From assembly GCA_902363825.1 (NCBI GenBank), contig CABJBK010000022.1:1-19465 (forward strand): a DNA stretch of 19,465 bases, in the 5' to 3' direction. The translations under genes and the position numbers were made by a program. Positions 1-7,700 of the stretch are shown piece by piece. The stretch comes from Lachnospiraceae bacterium. Lineage in GTDB: Bacteria; Bacillota; Clostridia; Lachnospirales; Lachnospiraceae. How positions within the stretch are numbered: the stretch's first letter is position 1; the number at the start of each line of letters is the position of its first letter. The notes under the pieces are model-generated. The model had not been told where the DNA came from. It ran no database searches and saw only the letters and a program-made list of their open reading frames with translations.

Positions 1-29
1 GGGCAGAATCCGGAAAATCGGCTCTGCCC
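1..29 (-). terminator. Hairpin downstream of the two-component operon, probable terminator
   Basis: A hairpin forms between gggcaga (1-7) and tctgccc (23-29), with an inner CCG/CGG pairing around a gaaaat loop. It lies about 65 nt after the stop of the histidine kinase, in the right place for a Rho-independent terminator. Any T-run would lie left of base 1 and cannot be seen. The same hairpin recurs inverted at 19438-19465. Confidence 0.5.
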
Positions 30-93
30 ATTTGTAACTATTCACAAATCTTATATCAGTTTTAAACGTTTACACAAAACTTGAAACGGTCTC
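2..93. repeat. Left copy of 92-bp terminal inverted repeat
   Basis: Bases 2-93 are the exact reverse complement of 19374-19465, with no mismatch that I can find. The repeat begins directly outside the stop codon of the histidine kinase (94-96). Its outer end contains the hairpin at 1-29. Beyond base 93 the two copies differ at once, so the boundary is sharp. The repeat encodes no protein that I recognise. It could be the end of a dispersed element or the overlap of an unresolved assembly node. Confidence 0.95.
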
Positions 94-1251
94 CTACATT
101 GAATGCTGTGCAAAAGTCACCTCGAAAATCGTTCCCCCAGTCTTGCCTGATTTGATACAAATACTGCCATCATGTACTCTAACGATTTCACGGACAAAAG
201 CAAGACCTAGCCCTACGCCACCCAGCTCCCGGCTTCTGGATTTATCCACACGGAAGAATGGCTCGAACACTCTCTCCCTAAGCTCCTTTGGTATTCCGCT
301 TCCCGTATCTTCTACAGACAGATAAACATGCTTGTTTCTCTGATATGCGGTTACTGTAACCTGTCCGAGCGGATGATTATATTTGATGGCATTCTCAACC
401 AGATTGTATACAAGCCTGTAAATAAGGATATCACTGCCTATCATAGTGGCATCCTCACATTTTCCAATCAGCTTTATATTCTTTTCCACGGCAAGAGGCT
501 CAAGGTCTGCCAAAACCTCTTCAACAATAGCATCCAATATAATTTTATCATCCCTTCCCACCGTCTGAAGCTCACTCATGTCAAGAAGAGTCTTTACCAT
601 CCTGTTTAATTTATCATTTTGTTCCGTAACCATTTTTATGGTCTGCAAAGTGTCTGCATCATTTCCCGGGTGAGAGGCAGAATTATATAAATCAAGCTGT
701 ACCTGCATTAACGCTAATGGAGTACGCAGCTCATGTGCTGCATTTGCAGTAAACTGTCTCTGTATCTCAAATGCTTCCGACAGACGCTCAAGCATCTTAT
801 TATAAGAAATACCCAGCTGGTTCAGTTCCTTAACATTGTTTTCCTCTATTCTTGAATCAGACAGATTCTGAGCCTGTACCTCTTCAATTTTATCTGAAAA
901 CTCCCTGATTGGTCTGAGTGCATGCCCGCTTATAAAATAAGTGACGACACCTCCCAAAAGCGCCAGCAAAACCGTGATTATCAGACTGTTTCTTTTATAG
1001 TCGGCCTTATTATTGTACACCTGAACCGAAAATTCATCCGCAAACTCATCCCATTTATCGTCCGGTATGCTGATATATATTTCATCTGATTTGTTTCCTT
1101 TTTCATCCCCCTGTGACTCTACCGCATCCTGCAGAGAATCGATGTAATTCACACCATTTTTATAGACAAACATAGTCAGGCAGCCACATATAATAGCAAT
1201 ACACAATGTAGTAATGCACGTAAGTCTCCACTGTAGCGACATTCTTTTCAT
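94..1251 (-). CDS. Sensor histidine kinase of a two-component system
   Basis: A 385-residue membrane sensor kinase. It has two membrane segments (about 11-30 and 89-109) flanking an extracytoplasmic loop of about 60 residues rich in acidic residues. A HAMP linker follows (about 110-163), then a HisKA domain with the phospho-acceptor H173 in HELRTP, then an ATPase domain with the N box (NLVENAIKYN, about 283-292), G1 (DTGSGI) and G2 (GVGLGL). All catalytic boxes are present, so it should be active. Its ATG overlaps the stop of the response regulator gene (ATGA), so the two are translationally coupled. The stimulus is unknown; the divergent thiol-redox cassette suggests redox or extracytoplasmic stress sensing, which is inference only. 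The stop codon sits exactly at the edge of the terminal inverted repeat. Confidence 0.93.
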   Translation of the reverse strand: MKRMSLQWRLTCITTLCIAIICGCLTMFVYKNGVNYIDSLQDAVESQGDEKGNKSDEIYISIPDDKWDEFADEFSVQVYNNKADYKRNSLIITVLLALLGGVVTYFISGHALRPIREFSDKIEEVQAQNLSDSRIEENNVKELNQLGISYNKMLERLSEAFEIQRQFTANAAHELRTPLALMQVQLDLYNSASHPGNDADTLQTIKMVTEQNDKLNRMVKTLLDMSELQTVGRDDKIILDAIVEEVLADLEPLAVEKNIKLIGKCEDATMIGSDILIYRLVYNLVENAIKYNHPLGQVTVTAYQRNKHVYLSVEDTGSGIPKELRERVFEPFFRVDKSRSRELGGVGLGLAFVREIVRVHDGSICIKSGKTGGTIFEVTFAQHSM

Positions 1252-1928
1252 CTGTCAGACTCCTCCCGTATTTTATAGCCTTCACCTACCTTGTTCTGAA
1301 TGGGATCATATCCCAGCTTCGCCTTAAGCTTTTTTCTAAGTGAAGACATATGTACCCTGATTGCTCCGCTAAAGCTGTCTGCCGTGGCATCCCACACATG
1401 CTCTATCAGCTCCTCCTGACTCACCGGTCTGCCTATATTGATAAGTAAATATTCCAAAATACCATTCTCTTTTCTTGTCAGTGGAACCGGCTCTTCCTTT
1501 GCATATGCCTCGCGTTTAATCGTATCAAACTTTATTTCTCCGCATTTAAGACATATATCATTCTGTACAAATTTCCTTCTTGTCAGGCTTCTGATACGTG
1601 CCTCAAGCTCCTGCAGATGGAATGGTTTTTCCATGTAATCATTTGCTCCTGCATCCAGTCCCTCTACCTTATCAGCAATCTGACCTCTTGCAGATAATAT
1701 CAAAACCTTAGTTTCATCATTGTATTTTCTAAGCTCCTTAAGAAGCTCCATGCCATCCATCCCCGGCAGATTCAAATCCAAAACTATCAGATCATAATTC
1801 TCCGACAGTATACATTCAAGAGCCTCTTTCCCATCATAACAGGTATCCACCTCATAACCGGCAGCATACAGACTCTTTGCAACCATATCACATATTTGTT
1901 TCTCATCCTCAACAATTAATAATCTCAA
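1248..1928 (-). CDS. OmpR/PhoB-family response regulator
   Basis: A 226-residue response regulator. The receiver domain shows the acidic pair in VEDE (7-9), phospho-acceptor D51 in VLDLNLPGMDG, the S/T switch position S79 and K101 in KPF. The C-terminal winged helix ends in the typical RVHMSSLRKKL and VGEGYKI motifs. I place the start at a TTG (1926-1928) because AGGAG lies six bases upstream and the receiver domain begins there. The open frame continues far upstream to 2240, but that extension matches no domain and crosses the divergent promoter. A promoter reading in this direction fits at 1968-1996. It probably controls the divergent redox genes and its own operon. Confidence 0.92.
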   Translation of the reverse strand: MRLLIVEDEKQICDMVAKSLYAAGYEVDTCYDGKEALECILSENYDLIVLDLNLPGMDGMELLKELRKYNDETKVLILSARGQIADKVEGLDAGANDYMEKPFHLQELEARIRSLTRRKFVQNDICLKCGEIKFDTIKREAYAKEEPVPLTRKENGILEYLLINIGRPVSQEELIEHVWDATADSFSGAIRVHMSSLRKKLKAKLGYDPIQNKVGEGYKIREESDR

Positions 1929-1967
1929 AATGTTCTCCTGCTTCTTAACAATAATTTTACAACCTAT

Positions 1968-1996
1968 ATTGTATAATACCAAAGTCAGCTGGTCAA
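1968..1996 (-). promoter_or_regulatory. Promoter of the response regulator/kinase operon
   Basis: On the minus strand TTGACC (1991-1996) and TACAAT (1968-1973) are separated by 17 bases, a good vegetative sigma-factor pattern. It lies 40 bases upstream of the TTG start. A TATAAT on the plus strand at 1972-1977 overlaps it and may serve the rightward redox genes, but I see no convincing -35 for that direction. Confidence 0.6.
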
Positions 1997-2021
1997 CAAT
2001 ACAACAAAAAGGAGCAACATT

Positions 2022-2165
2022 ATGTTGAAATACCAAAAAACATGTCAAATCATTCTGCTTATCCTTGGTGTATCTATGATAAGCTATGGTGCAGTCAGAG
2101 GTGAGGCGGCTACAGTGCTTGGTAAAGCAATAAAAATATGTCTGGAGTGTGTCGGAATTGGATAA
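2022..2165 (+). CDS. Small CXXC membrane peptide, CD1871A-like
   Basis: A 47-residue protein with ribosome site AAGGAG at 2008-2013. Residues about 8-22 form one hydrophobic segment, followed by YGAVRGEAATVL and a C-terminal ICLECVGIG that carries a CXXC pair (C40, C43). This pattern, a GE..xVL..A..ICLECxGxG tail after one membrane segment, is what I know as the CD1871A family of CXXC-containing peptides, usually found next to 4Fe-4S membrane proteins. Its function is not established. The cysteine pair suggests thiol exchange or metal/cluster contact with the next gene product. It overlaps the next gene, so the two are probably made together. Confidence 0.8.
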   Translation: MLKYQKTCQIILLILGVSMISYGAVRGEAATVLGKAIKICLECVGIG

Positions 2166-3045
2166 GGAAAAGAAATTACTATCAAGAAAACTGGCAAAAA
2201 TACGTGGCTGGATACAGGCCGCAGCAACGCTGCTGACCAATATTCATATTCCAAATTTATTTAAGGGTAAAATATATCAGGGCAATGCAAAAACAGTATG
2301 CGTACCCGGATTAAACTGCTACTCCTGCCCTGCCGCGACAGGAGCCTGTCCAATAGGGGCATTTCAGGCAGTTGTCGGATCATCAAAATTTAAGTTTTCA
2401 TACTACATAACCGGATTTTTTATTTTACTCGGTGTAACTCTCGGCAGATTTATATGTGGTTTTTTGTGCCCATTTGGATGGTTTCAGGATTTACTTCATA
2501 AAATCCCCGGAAAGAAATTATCCACAGCCAAACTAAAGCCTCTTAGGTACCTAAAATATGTCATTCTTATTGTTTTCGTTATACTTCTTCCGATGCTTGT
2601 AACGAACTCTATAGGAATGGGAGACCCGTTCTTCTGCAAATATATCTGTCCTCAGGGTGTTTTAGAGGGTGCTATACCGTTATCTATTGGAAATGCTGCT
2701 ATCCGTTCTGCGCTGGGAAAGCTTTTTTCTTTCAAGTGTATGATTTTGATTGCAGTGATTGTATTAAGTATCTTATTTTACAGGCCCTTCTGTAAATGGA
2801 TTTGTCCGCTTGGAGCAATCTACTCATTATTTAATAAGGTCAGCCTGCTCAAAATCACCGTTGATAGCAGCAAATGTGTCGGATGCGGTCAATGCTCAAA
2901 GGCATGTAAGATGGATGTGGATGTGTGTAAGACACCGGATCACCCCGAGTGCATACGCTGCGGTGCCTGCATAAAGGCCTGTCCGAAGGACGCCATCTGC
3001 TACCGGTTTATGGGAAAATCATGTCAAAAAAATGACAACAGATAG
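2158..3045 (+). CDS. NapH/NosR-like polytopic 4Fe-4S membrane protein
   Basis: About 295 residues. An N-terminal cysteine block (CVPGLNCYSCPAATGACPIG) is followed by four or five membrane helices. CxxxCP motifs (GFLCPFGW, CKYICPQG, CKWICPLG) lie between them, and a C-terminal two-cluster ferredoxin domain ends the protein (CVGCGQCSKAC ... CIRCGACIKACP). This is the architecture of NapH/NosR/polyferredoxin-type proteins that pass electrons from cytoplasmic donors through the membrane. I prefer the TTG start at 2158, ten bases after GGAG at 2144-2147; the GTG at 2149 is also open but too close to that site. It overlaps the CXXC peptide gene and precedes a thioredoxin-like lipoprotein, which is the likely electron acceptor (inference). 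Confidence 0.87.
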   Translation: MDKEKKLLSRKLAKIRGWIQAAATLLTNIHIPNLFKGKIYQGNAKTVCVPGLNCYSCPAATGACPIGAFQAVVGSSKFKFSYYITGFFILLGVTLGRFICGFLCPFGWFQDLLHKIPGKKLSTAKLKPLRYLKYVILIVFVILLPMLVTNSIGMGDPFFCKYICPQGVLEGAIPLSIGNAAIRSALGKLFSFKCMILIAVIVLSILFYRPFCKWICPLGAIYSLFNKVSLLKITVDSSKCVGCGQCSKACKMDVDVCKTPDHPECIRCGACIKACPKDAICYRFMGKSCQKNDNR

Positions 3046-3086
3046 CTATTAAACATTTTACTATTATTTTAAAGGAGAAATTACTC

Positions 3087-3989
3087 ATGAAAAACAAATT
3101 ATCATTTATTTCTATTTTTACACTCTGCATAGCATTATCACTTACAGCATGTGGCGTAAAGCAAGCTTCCACAACAGATTCTAAGAACACTCAGACTGAA
3201 GCCGGCTCAGAAGCATCCGGCAAATCAGATTCCAGACTTGATGATTTATATCAGCAGGAAAATCAGCTTTTTGCAGATCACGCTGATGTGTGGAACAAGG
3301 CATTTGGCATGATGAACAAAAGTGACGCCGATCCAAACGGAAATTATGCTGATTATCTTGCCGGTACCGTAGAATCAAACAAGAATTCATTCACAGACGA
3401 TGAGCTTAAAACACTTAATGAGGATATTGAAACCATACGAAAAATTGAGGAACAGATAGCAGAGCTTGAAAACAAAAATACATCATCAGACGATAACAAG
3501 AAGGACAGCTTTAAAGCCTCATCTGTATTCAGTGATTTTTCCGGTGAGGATTTTGATGGCAATAAGGTTGATGACAGCCTGTTTTCCGGTAATGCAGTAA
3601 CAGTCGTCAATTTCTGGTTTACCGGCTGCAAACCATGTGTCGCTGAATTATCCAAGCTTAACGAATTAAATGATGCTATCAAATCAATGGGCGGAGAAGT
3701 TGTTGGCATCAACACTGAGACCTTCGATGGCAATAAAACAGCTATCAAAGAGGCTGCCTCTGTTCTTGAAAGCCAGGGTGTCAAATATCGTAATCTGTCA
3801 ATTGACTCCTCTAGTGCTGCCGGTAAATATGCCTCAGAAATCATGGCCTTTCCAACAACTATACTTGTTGACAGAAATGGCAATATTGTAGGCGAACCAA
3901 TGCTCGGCGGAATTGATAACAAGGACAACTATGATGCCCTTATGAAGCAGATTCAGTCTGTAATTGATGCAGACAGCACAAATAAATAG
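3087..3989 (+). CDS. TlpA-like thioredoxin-fold lipoprotein
   Basis: A 300-residue secreted lipoprotein. A lipobox (LTAC, C22) follows a hydrophobic signal. Residues 23-50 are a low-complexity Ser/Thr/Gly linker. Residues about 50-130 form a charged helical region, and residues about 145-295 a redoxin fold. The active site is FTGCKPC (C181, C184), the position of WCxxC in TlpA/ResA, and the cis-proline lies in AFPTT. AAGGAG sits 11 bases before the ATG and the gap to the Fe-S gene is 41 bases, so they form one operon. Its likely role is to keep extracytoplasmic disulfides or methionine sulfoxide reductases reduced, fed by the upstream membrane Fe-S protein. No CcdA/DsbD homologue is present in the window. 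The family call is firm; the partner is inferred. Confidence 0.88.
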   Translation: MKNKLSFISIFTLCIALSLTACGVKQASTTDSKNTQTEAGSEASGKSDSRLDDLYQQENQLFADHADVWNKAFGMMNKSDADPNGNYADYLAGTVESNKNSFTDDELKTLNEDIETIRKIEEQIAELENKNTSSDDNKKDSFKASSVFSDFSGEDFDGNKVDDSLFSGNAVTVVNFWFTGCKPCVAELSKLNELNDAIKSMGGEVVGINTETFDGNKTAIKEAASVLESQGVKYRNLSIDSSSAAGKYASEIMAFPTTILVDRNGNIVGEPMLGGIDNKDNYDALMKQIQSVIDADSTNK

Positions 3990-4001
3990 AGGTCTACATA
4001 T

Positions 4002-4064
4002 AAAAAGCTCCTGAGCTAATATGCATCAGACACACTTTTGTAAAAAGGGAGTTTTTTATTTTTT
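4002..4064 (+). terminator. Probable terminator after the redox operon
   Basis: AAAAAGCTCC (4002-4011) can pair with GGGAGTTTTT (4047-4056) with one bulge. A T-rich run follows to 4064. The loop is long (about 35 bases), so the call is moderate. It lies 13 bases after the lipoprotein stop codon. Confidence 0.5.
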
Positions 4065-4154
4065 GAAGGACACAACAAAATAAATCAATAAAAATGATTA
4101 AATTTAACCATTCATTTTTCCAATGTCCTGTGATAGGATATAGAAACATGAAAA

Positions 4155-4450
4155 GCTGTGAAAAGGAATAGTAACTGCATGCGTTTCCGAAAAGAGAGCT
4201 GTCGGGTGGTGCGAGACAGTGGGGACAAAGCGGCGAACTCACCTTCGAGCTTCCGGCTGAATCAGTTTTGCGTGACCGGCAAAGGATCCCGCAAAAGGAA
4301 ATAGGTTGTGACGGATACCCACCGTTAGCGGGGCACGGCATGTTTGTGCCGGATGAGTGCATGTGTTACATGAAATAGAGTGGTACCGCGAAAGAATTAT
4401 TCTTCCGTCTCTATGATCTTTCAAAAGATATAGAGGGCGGATTTTTTTTC
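4155..4450 (+). promoter_or_regulatory. Leucine T-box riboswitch upstream of leuA
   Basis: Stem I carries the AGAGAGCTGTCGG...GGTGCGAGACAG pattern (about 4193-4219). The specifier region GAACTCACC places a CTC leucine codon at 4238-4240. The conserved T-box TGGTACCGCG is at 4381-4390. The alternative terminator pairs about 4405-4420 with 4424-4440, followed by eight Ts (4442-4449). Uncharged tRNA-Leu should stabilise the antiterminator and allow transcription of leuA. The 5' edge is approximate and I did not find a convincing promoter. Confidence 0.93.
4405..4449 (+). terminator. T-box intrinsic terminator
   Basis: CCGTCTCTAT and ATAGAGGGCGG form the stem with a loop containing GATCTTTCAAAAGAT, followed by a run of eight Ts. 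It competes with the antiterminator that includes the T-box sequence at 4381-4390. Confidence 0.88.
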
Positions 4451-4487
4451 GCCCAAAACGAAAAACATGGTATGGAGGTCAGGAAAA

Positions 4488-6494
4488 ATGAAGAATGCAA
4501 ACAAGTATATGAGACAGTATTTTATGCCGCCGGTGTGTGAATACGACTGGGTGAAAAAAGATTATGTGGACGCGCCGCCGATCTGGTGCTCCGTGGATCT
4601 CCGGGACGGCAACCAGGCATTGATCGAGCCGATGAGTTTAGAGGAAAAGCTGGAGTTTTTCCGGATGCTCGTAAAGATCGGGTTTAAGGAGATCGAAGTA
4701 GGATTTCCGGCGGCTTCCGAGACAGAATTTGACTTTATGCGCGCGCTGATCGAGCGGGATATGATCCCGGATGACGTGACCGTGCAGGTACTGACACAGG
4801 CGAGAGAACATATCATCAAAAAGACGTTTGAGGCGGTGAAAGGAGCGCCGCACGCAGTCATACATCTTTACAATTCCACCTCGGTGGCGCAGAGAGAGCA
4901 GGTATTTAAAAAAGATAAAGAGCAGATCAAAAAGCTTGCGGTGGACGGTGCAAAGCTGTTAAAGAAACTGGCGGATGAGACAGAGGGAGATTTCTCCTTT
5001 GAGTACAGCCCGGAGAGTTTTCATGGTACGGAAGTCGATTATGCGGTGGAAGTGTGCAATGCGGTACTTGAAGTATGGAAACCGACAGCAGAAAACAAGG
5101 CGATCATCAATATCCCGGCAACCGTAGAGACCGCAATGCCGCATGTATTCGCGACACAGATCGAGTATGTCAGCAAAAATTTGAAATACCGCGACCATGT
5201 TGTGTTAAGCCTGCATCCGCACAACGACAGAGGCTGTGGAGTCGCGGACGCGGAATTGGGTATGTTAGCAGGGGCTGACCGGATCGAAGGAACGCTGTTC
5301 GGAAACGGGGAGCGCACCGGAAATGTGGATATCATCACGATCGCGATGAACATGTTTTCCCATGGGATCGATCCGAAACTGGATTTCTCGGATATGCCAA
5401 AGATCCGTGAGACCTACGAGAGACTGACCGGCATGCAGGTCTACGCACGCCAGCCATACGCCGGAGATCTGGTGTTTACGGCATTTTCCGGCTCCCATCA
5501 GGATGCGATCGCCAAAGGTATGGCGTTCCGGGAGGAGAAAAAGGCGGAGAAATGGACGGTGCCGTATCTGCCGATCGACCCAGTGGATGTGGGACGCACC
5601 TACGACTCGGACGTTATCCGTATCAACAGCCAGTCCGGAAAGGGCGGTATCAGCTATATCTTAAAACAGAACTTCAGTATTTCGCTGCCGGAAAAAATGC
5701 GTGAGGAAGTCGGTTACGCGGTAAAACAGGTATCAGATGAGGAACATAAGGAACTGTCTCCGCAGTGGGTATATGAGATCTTTGAGGAAAATTACATGAA
5801 CCATACGCCGTATTTCCACATCAGCGAGTGTCATTTCAAGCAGAATGACGGGATCATGGCGGAGGCAACGATCTGCCACGGAGAGAAAAAGACCATCGTG
5901 GATGCAAACGGAAACGGGCGTCTTGACGCAGTCAGCAACATTTTGAAAGAATTTTTCGGGATCAGCTATGAACTTTCGGTTTATGAGGAACATGCGCTCT
6001 CCCACGGATCGTCATCCAAGGCAATGTCCTATGTCGGTATTACCTGCGATGGAAAGATGTACTGGGGCGCGGGCGTGAACGAAGATATCATCAAGGCATC
6101 GATCCATGCGCTGACCGTAGCGGTCAATAAACTGCCGCAGGTAAAAAATGATGAAAAATGTGAAGACGACAGACTGGTTTCTATGTTAAACTTTATACAG
6201 ACCAACTATCAGACCGTGACACTGGAAGATATGGCGGAGCAGTTCCATTTATCCGAGCCGTACATTTCCAAATACATCAAGGACAGATCCGGGCAGACAT
6301 TCGGAGAACATGTGGCGGGGATCCGTATGAAACGTGCGAAGAGCCTGTTAAAAAACGGAAACATGACGGTTGAGAATATTGCATACGCGGTTGGCTATCA
6401 GAATGTGGAGCATTTTAACCGGGTATTTAAAAAGAACATGGAAATGACGCCGGTCCAGTACCGGAATTTGAGCCGGGAGAACGGCGGCGTATAA
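4488..6494 (+). CDS. leuA: 2-isopropylmalate synthase fused to an AraC-type DNA-binding domain
   Basis: A 668-residue protein. It would condense 2-ketoisovalerate with acetyl-CoA, the first committed step to leucine. Residues 1-550 are a complete type-2 LeuA. The TIM barrel has DLRDGN (37-42), EVGFPAASETEFD, the HPHND metal motif (243-247) and GNGERTGN (272-279). The C-terminal regulatory/dimer domain spans about 430-548. After a short charged linker (about 551-561), residues 562-662 are a full AraC/XylS double helix-turn-helix, with LEDMAEQFHLSEPYISKYIK and ENIAYAVGYQNVEHFNRVFKK followed by TPVQYR. LeuA normally ends near 550-560, so this domain is an extra of about 100 residues. I choose ATG 4488 because GGAGGT lies eight bases upstream; the in-frame ATG at 4467 has no such site. 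The leucine T-box controls it. Whether the fusion binds DNA is unknown. Confidence 0.93.
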   Translation: MKNANKYMRQYFMPPVCEYDWVKKDYVDAPPIWCSVDLRDGNQALIEPMSLEEKLEFFRMLVKIGFKEIEVGFPAASETEFDFMRALIERDMIPDDVTVQVLTQAREHIIKKTFEAVKGAPHAVIHLYNSTSVAQREQVFKKDKEQIKKLAVDGAKLLKKLADETEGDFSFEYSPESFHGTEVDYAVEVCNAVLEVWKPTAENKAIINIPATVETAMPHVFATQIEYVSKNLKYRDHVVLSLHPHNDRGCGVADAELGMLAGADRIEGTLFGNGERTGNVDIITIAMNMFSHGIDPKLDFSDMPKIRETYERLTGMQVYARQPYAGDLVFTAFSGSHQDAIAKGMAFREEKKAEKWTVPYLPIDPVDVGRTYDSDVIRINSQSGKGGISYILKQNFSISLPEKMREEVGYAVKQVSDEEHKELSPQWVYEIFEENYMNHTPYFHISECHFKQNDGIMAEATICHGEKKTIVDANGNGRLDAVSNILKEFFGISYELSVYEEHALSHGSSSKAMSYVGITCDGKMYWGAGVNEDIIKASIHALTVAVNKLPQVKNDEKCEDDRLVSMLNFIQTNYQTVTLEDMAEQFHLSEPYISKYIKDRSGQTFGEHVAGIRMKRAKSLLKNGNMTVENIAYAVGYQNVEHFNRVFKKNMEMTPVQYRNLSRENGGV

Positions 6495-6517
6495 CAATAA
6501 AAAAGCAGGTGGAATAT

Positions 6518-7543
6518 ATGATAACGATCAAAGATATGGCGGAGATTGCGGGAGTGAGCCCGACAACAGTGGCGAATGTCCTGCATGGAAGGACAAAAAA
6601 GATGTCAAAAGAGACGTTAAAAAAGGTTCAGGATGTCATTGACCGTTCGAATTATGTTTCCAATATGGGCGCGCGGGTTCTGGCAAATTATGGCTCCAGG
6701 ATCATTGGAGTCATTATGAATTACGACAGAAGAGCCGAGAACAACGCACTGTCCGATCCGTTTTACGGAACGATCGTCGGAGCGCTGGAAAAAGAGATCC
6801 GTGAGCACGGGTATTACATGATGCTCTATATGGCGGGGAGCATTGAGGAGACGGTGCGCCTTGCGTCTTCGTGGAATATCGAGGGGCTGGTGGCGCTTGG
6901 ATGCCGGCCGGATGAGGCGCGAAAGATCCGTCAGCAGATGGAGCTTCCGGTCGTTCTGATCGATTCTTATTTTGAGGATGGGGTGGAAGACTGCTATAAT
7001 GTAGGGCTGGATGACTTTGGCGGAGGCTATCGGATGACCAGTTATCTGATCCGCCAGGGACACCGTCATATTGCGTTTTTAGCTGATGAGAAAGAGCCGG
7101 TGGGGGTAGATCGTGAACGGCTCAAAGGGTATCAGAAGGCACTGGAAGAAAATGGGATCGAATTCCGGGAGAAAGATTATATCCCGCTCAGTTTCCGGAA
7201 ACAGACGAGACACACCAGACTGTGGGAATTTTCGCAGGATCGGATCTCAGAATACACGGCGCTTTTCTTTGCGTCAGATTTTTACGCGAGTGACGCGGTC
7301 AATATTTTCCGGACGCAGGGGATCCGTGTGCCGGAGGATATTTCCATCGTCGGGTTTGATGATAATGTCTTTGCGGAACATTGCAGACCGATGCTCACAA
7401 CGGTGCAGCAGGTGGTTGCGGACAAAGCGTACTATGCGTTTGATATGCTTCATAAGCTGATCAAAGGCGAGGAGTGCCCGGAATCGAACATTCATCTGCC
7501 GGTAAAACTGGTCATCCGGGAAAGTGTGAAGAAACTGGGTTAA
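6518..7543 (+). CDS. LacI-family repressor of the alpha-glucoside operon
   Basis: A 341-residue regulator. The LacI helix-turn-helix is at the N-terminus (IKDMAEIAGVSPTTVANVLHG), with a slightly long hinge stretch (RTKKMS) and the hinge helix near RVLANYGSR. A periplasmic-binding-protein-like sensor domain follows, ending in SIVGFDD and a C-terminal PVKLVIRES. The ATG at 6518 follows AGGTGG by five bases; the in-frame GTG at 6509 lies inside that site. It starts 23 bases after leuA with no terminator between, so it is probably transcribed from the leucine T-box leader. The two palindromes in front of the next operon are its likely targets. The sugar ligand cannot be read from sequence. Confidence 0.92.
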   Translation: MITIKDMAEIAGVSPTTVANVLHGRTKKMSKETLKKVQDVIDRSNYVSNMGARVLANYGSRIIGVIMNYDRRAENNALSDPFYGTIVGALEKEIREHGYYMMLYMAGSIEETVRLASSWNIEGLVALGCRPDEARKIRQQMELPVVLIDSYFEDGVEDCYNVGLDDFGGGYRMTSYLIRQGHRHIAFLADEKEPVGVDRERLKGYQKALEENGIEFREKDYIPLSFRKQTRHTRLWEFSQDRISEYTALFFASDFYASDAVNIFRTQGIRVPEDISIVGFDDNVFAEHCRPMLTTVQQVVADKAYYAFDMLHKLIKGEECPESNIHLPVKLVIRESVKKLG

Positions 7544-7579
7544 GGATCGCAAACGGAAATAAATAGGTAAGACAGACAG

Positions 7580-7624
7580 GAGACATCTGTTGTGCAAAAT
7601 GCACATAGGATGTCTCTTTTTATT
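7580..7624 (+). terminator. Terminator after the LacI gene
   Basis: GAGACATC (7580-7587) pairs with GATGTCTC (7609-7616). Inside, TGTGCA pairs with TGCACA around three As. A T-rich tail (7616-7624) follows. It closes the leuA-lacI unit before the sugar operon promoter. Confidence 0.85.
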
Positions 7625-7632
7625 GTGAAAAT

Positions 7633-7656
7633 AATAGGTGTTACACAACACCTATT
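7633..7656 (+). promoter_or_regulatory. Upstream LacI-type operator (O1)
   Basis: A perfect inverted repeat with 10-base arms, AATAGGTGTT and AACACCTATT, around ACAC. Its right end reaches into the -35 element at 7655. The core GGTGTT-N4-AACACC recurs at 7701-7716, with centres 64 bases apart, about six helical turns. This fits a repressor that binds both and loops the promoter. Confidence 0.85.
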
Positions 7657-7683
7657 GCCGTATGTAGGGGAAAATGATACCAT
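7655..7683 (+). promoter_or_regulatory. Promoter of the alpha-glucoside operon
   Basis: TTGCCG (7655-7660) and TACCAT (7678-7683) are 17 bases apart. Both LacI-type operators flank it: one touches the -35, the other starts about 17 bases after the -10, over the first transcribed bases. The gene start is at 7740 after AGGAGGG. Confidence 0.65.
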
Positions 7684-7700
7684 ATGCATTGTAAGGGAAA

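Noticed and set aside
2..93. Inverted repeat as the ends of one complete transposon filling the window
   Set aside because: No transposase, integrase or recombinase gene is intact between the repeats, and the content looks like ordinary chromosome. The element, if any, more likely lies outside.
1929..2240. Long N-terminal extension of the response regulator
   Set aside because: The frame is open, but it matches no domain, runs through the divergent promoter and overlaps the CXXC peptide gene. A TTG with a good ribosome site starts the receiver domain.
3353..3928. A 191-codon open frame on the minus strand
   Set aside because: It is a shadow of the thioredoxin lipoprotein gene. Its translation is rich in serine and leucine, has no motif and has no ribosome site.
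4467..4487. Upstream ATG for leuA
   Set aside because: No ribosome site lies in front of it, and the GGAGGT that serves 4488 would fall inside its coding region.
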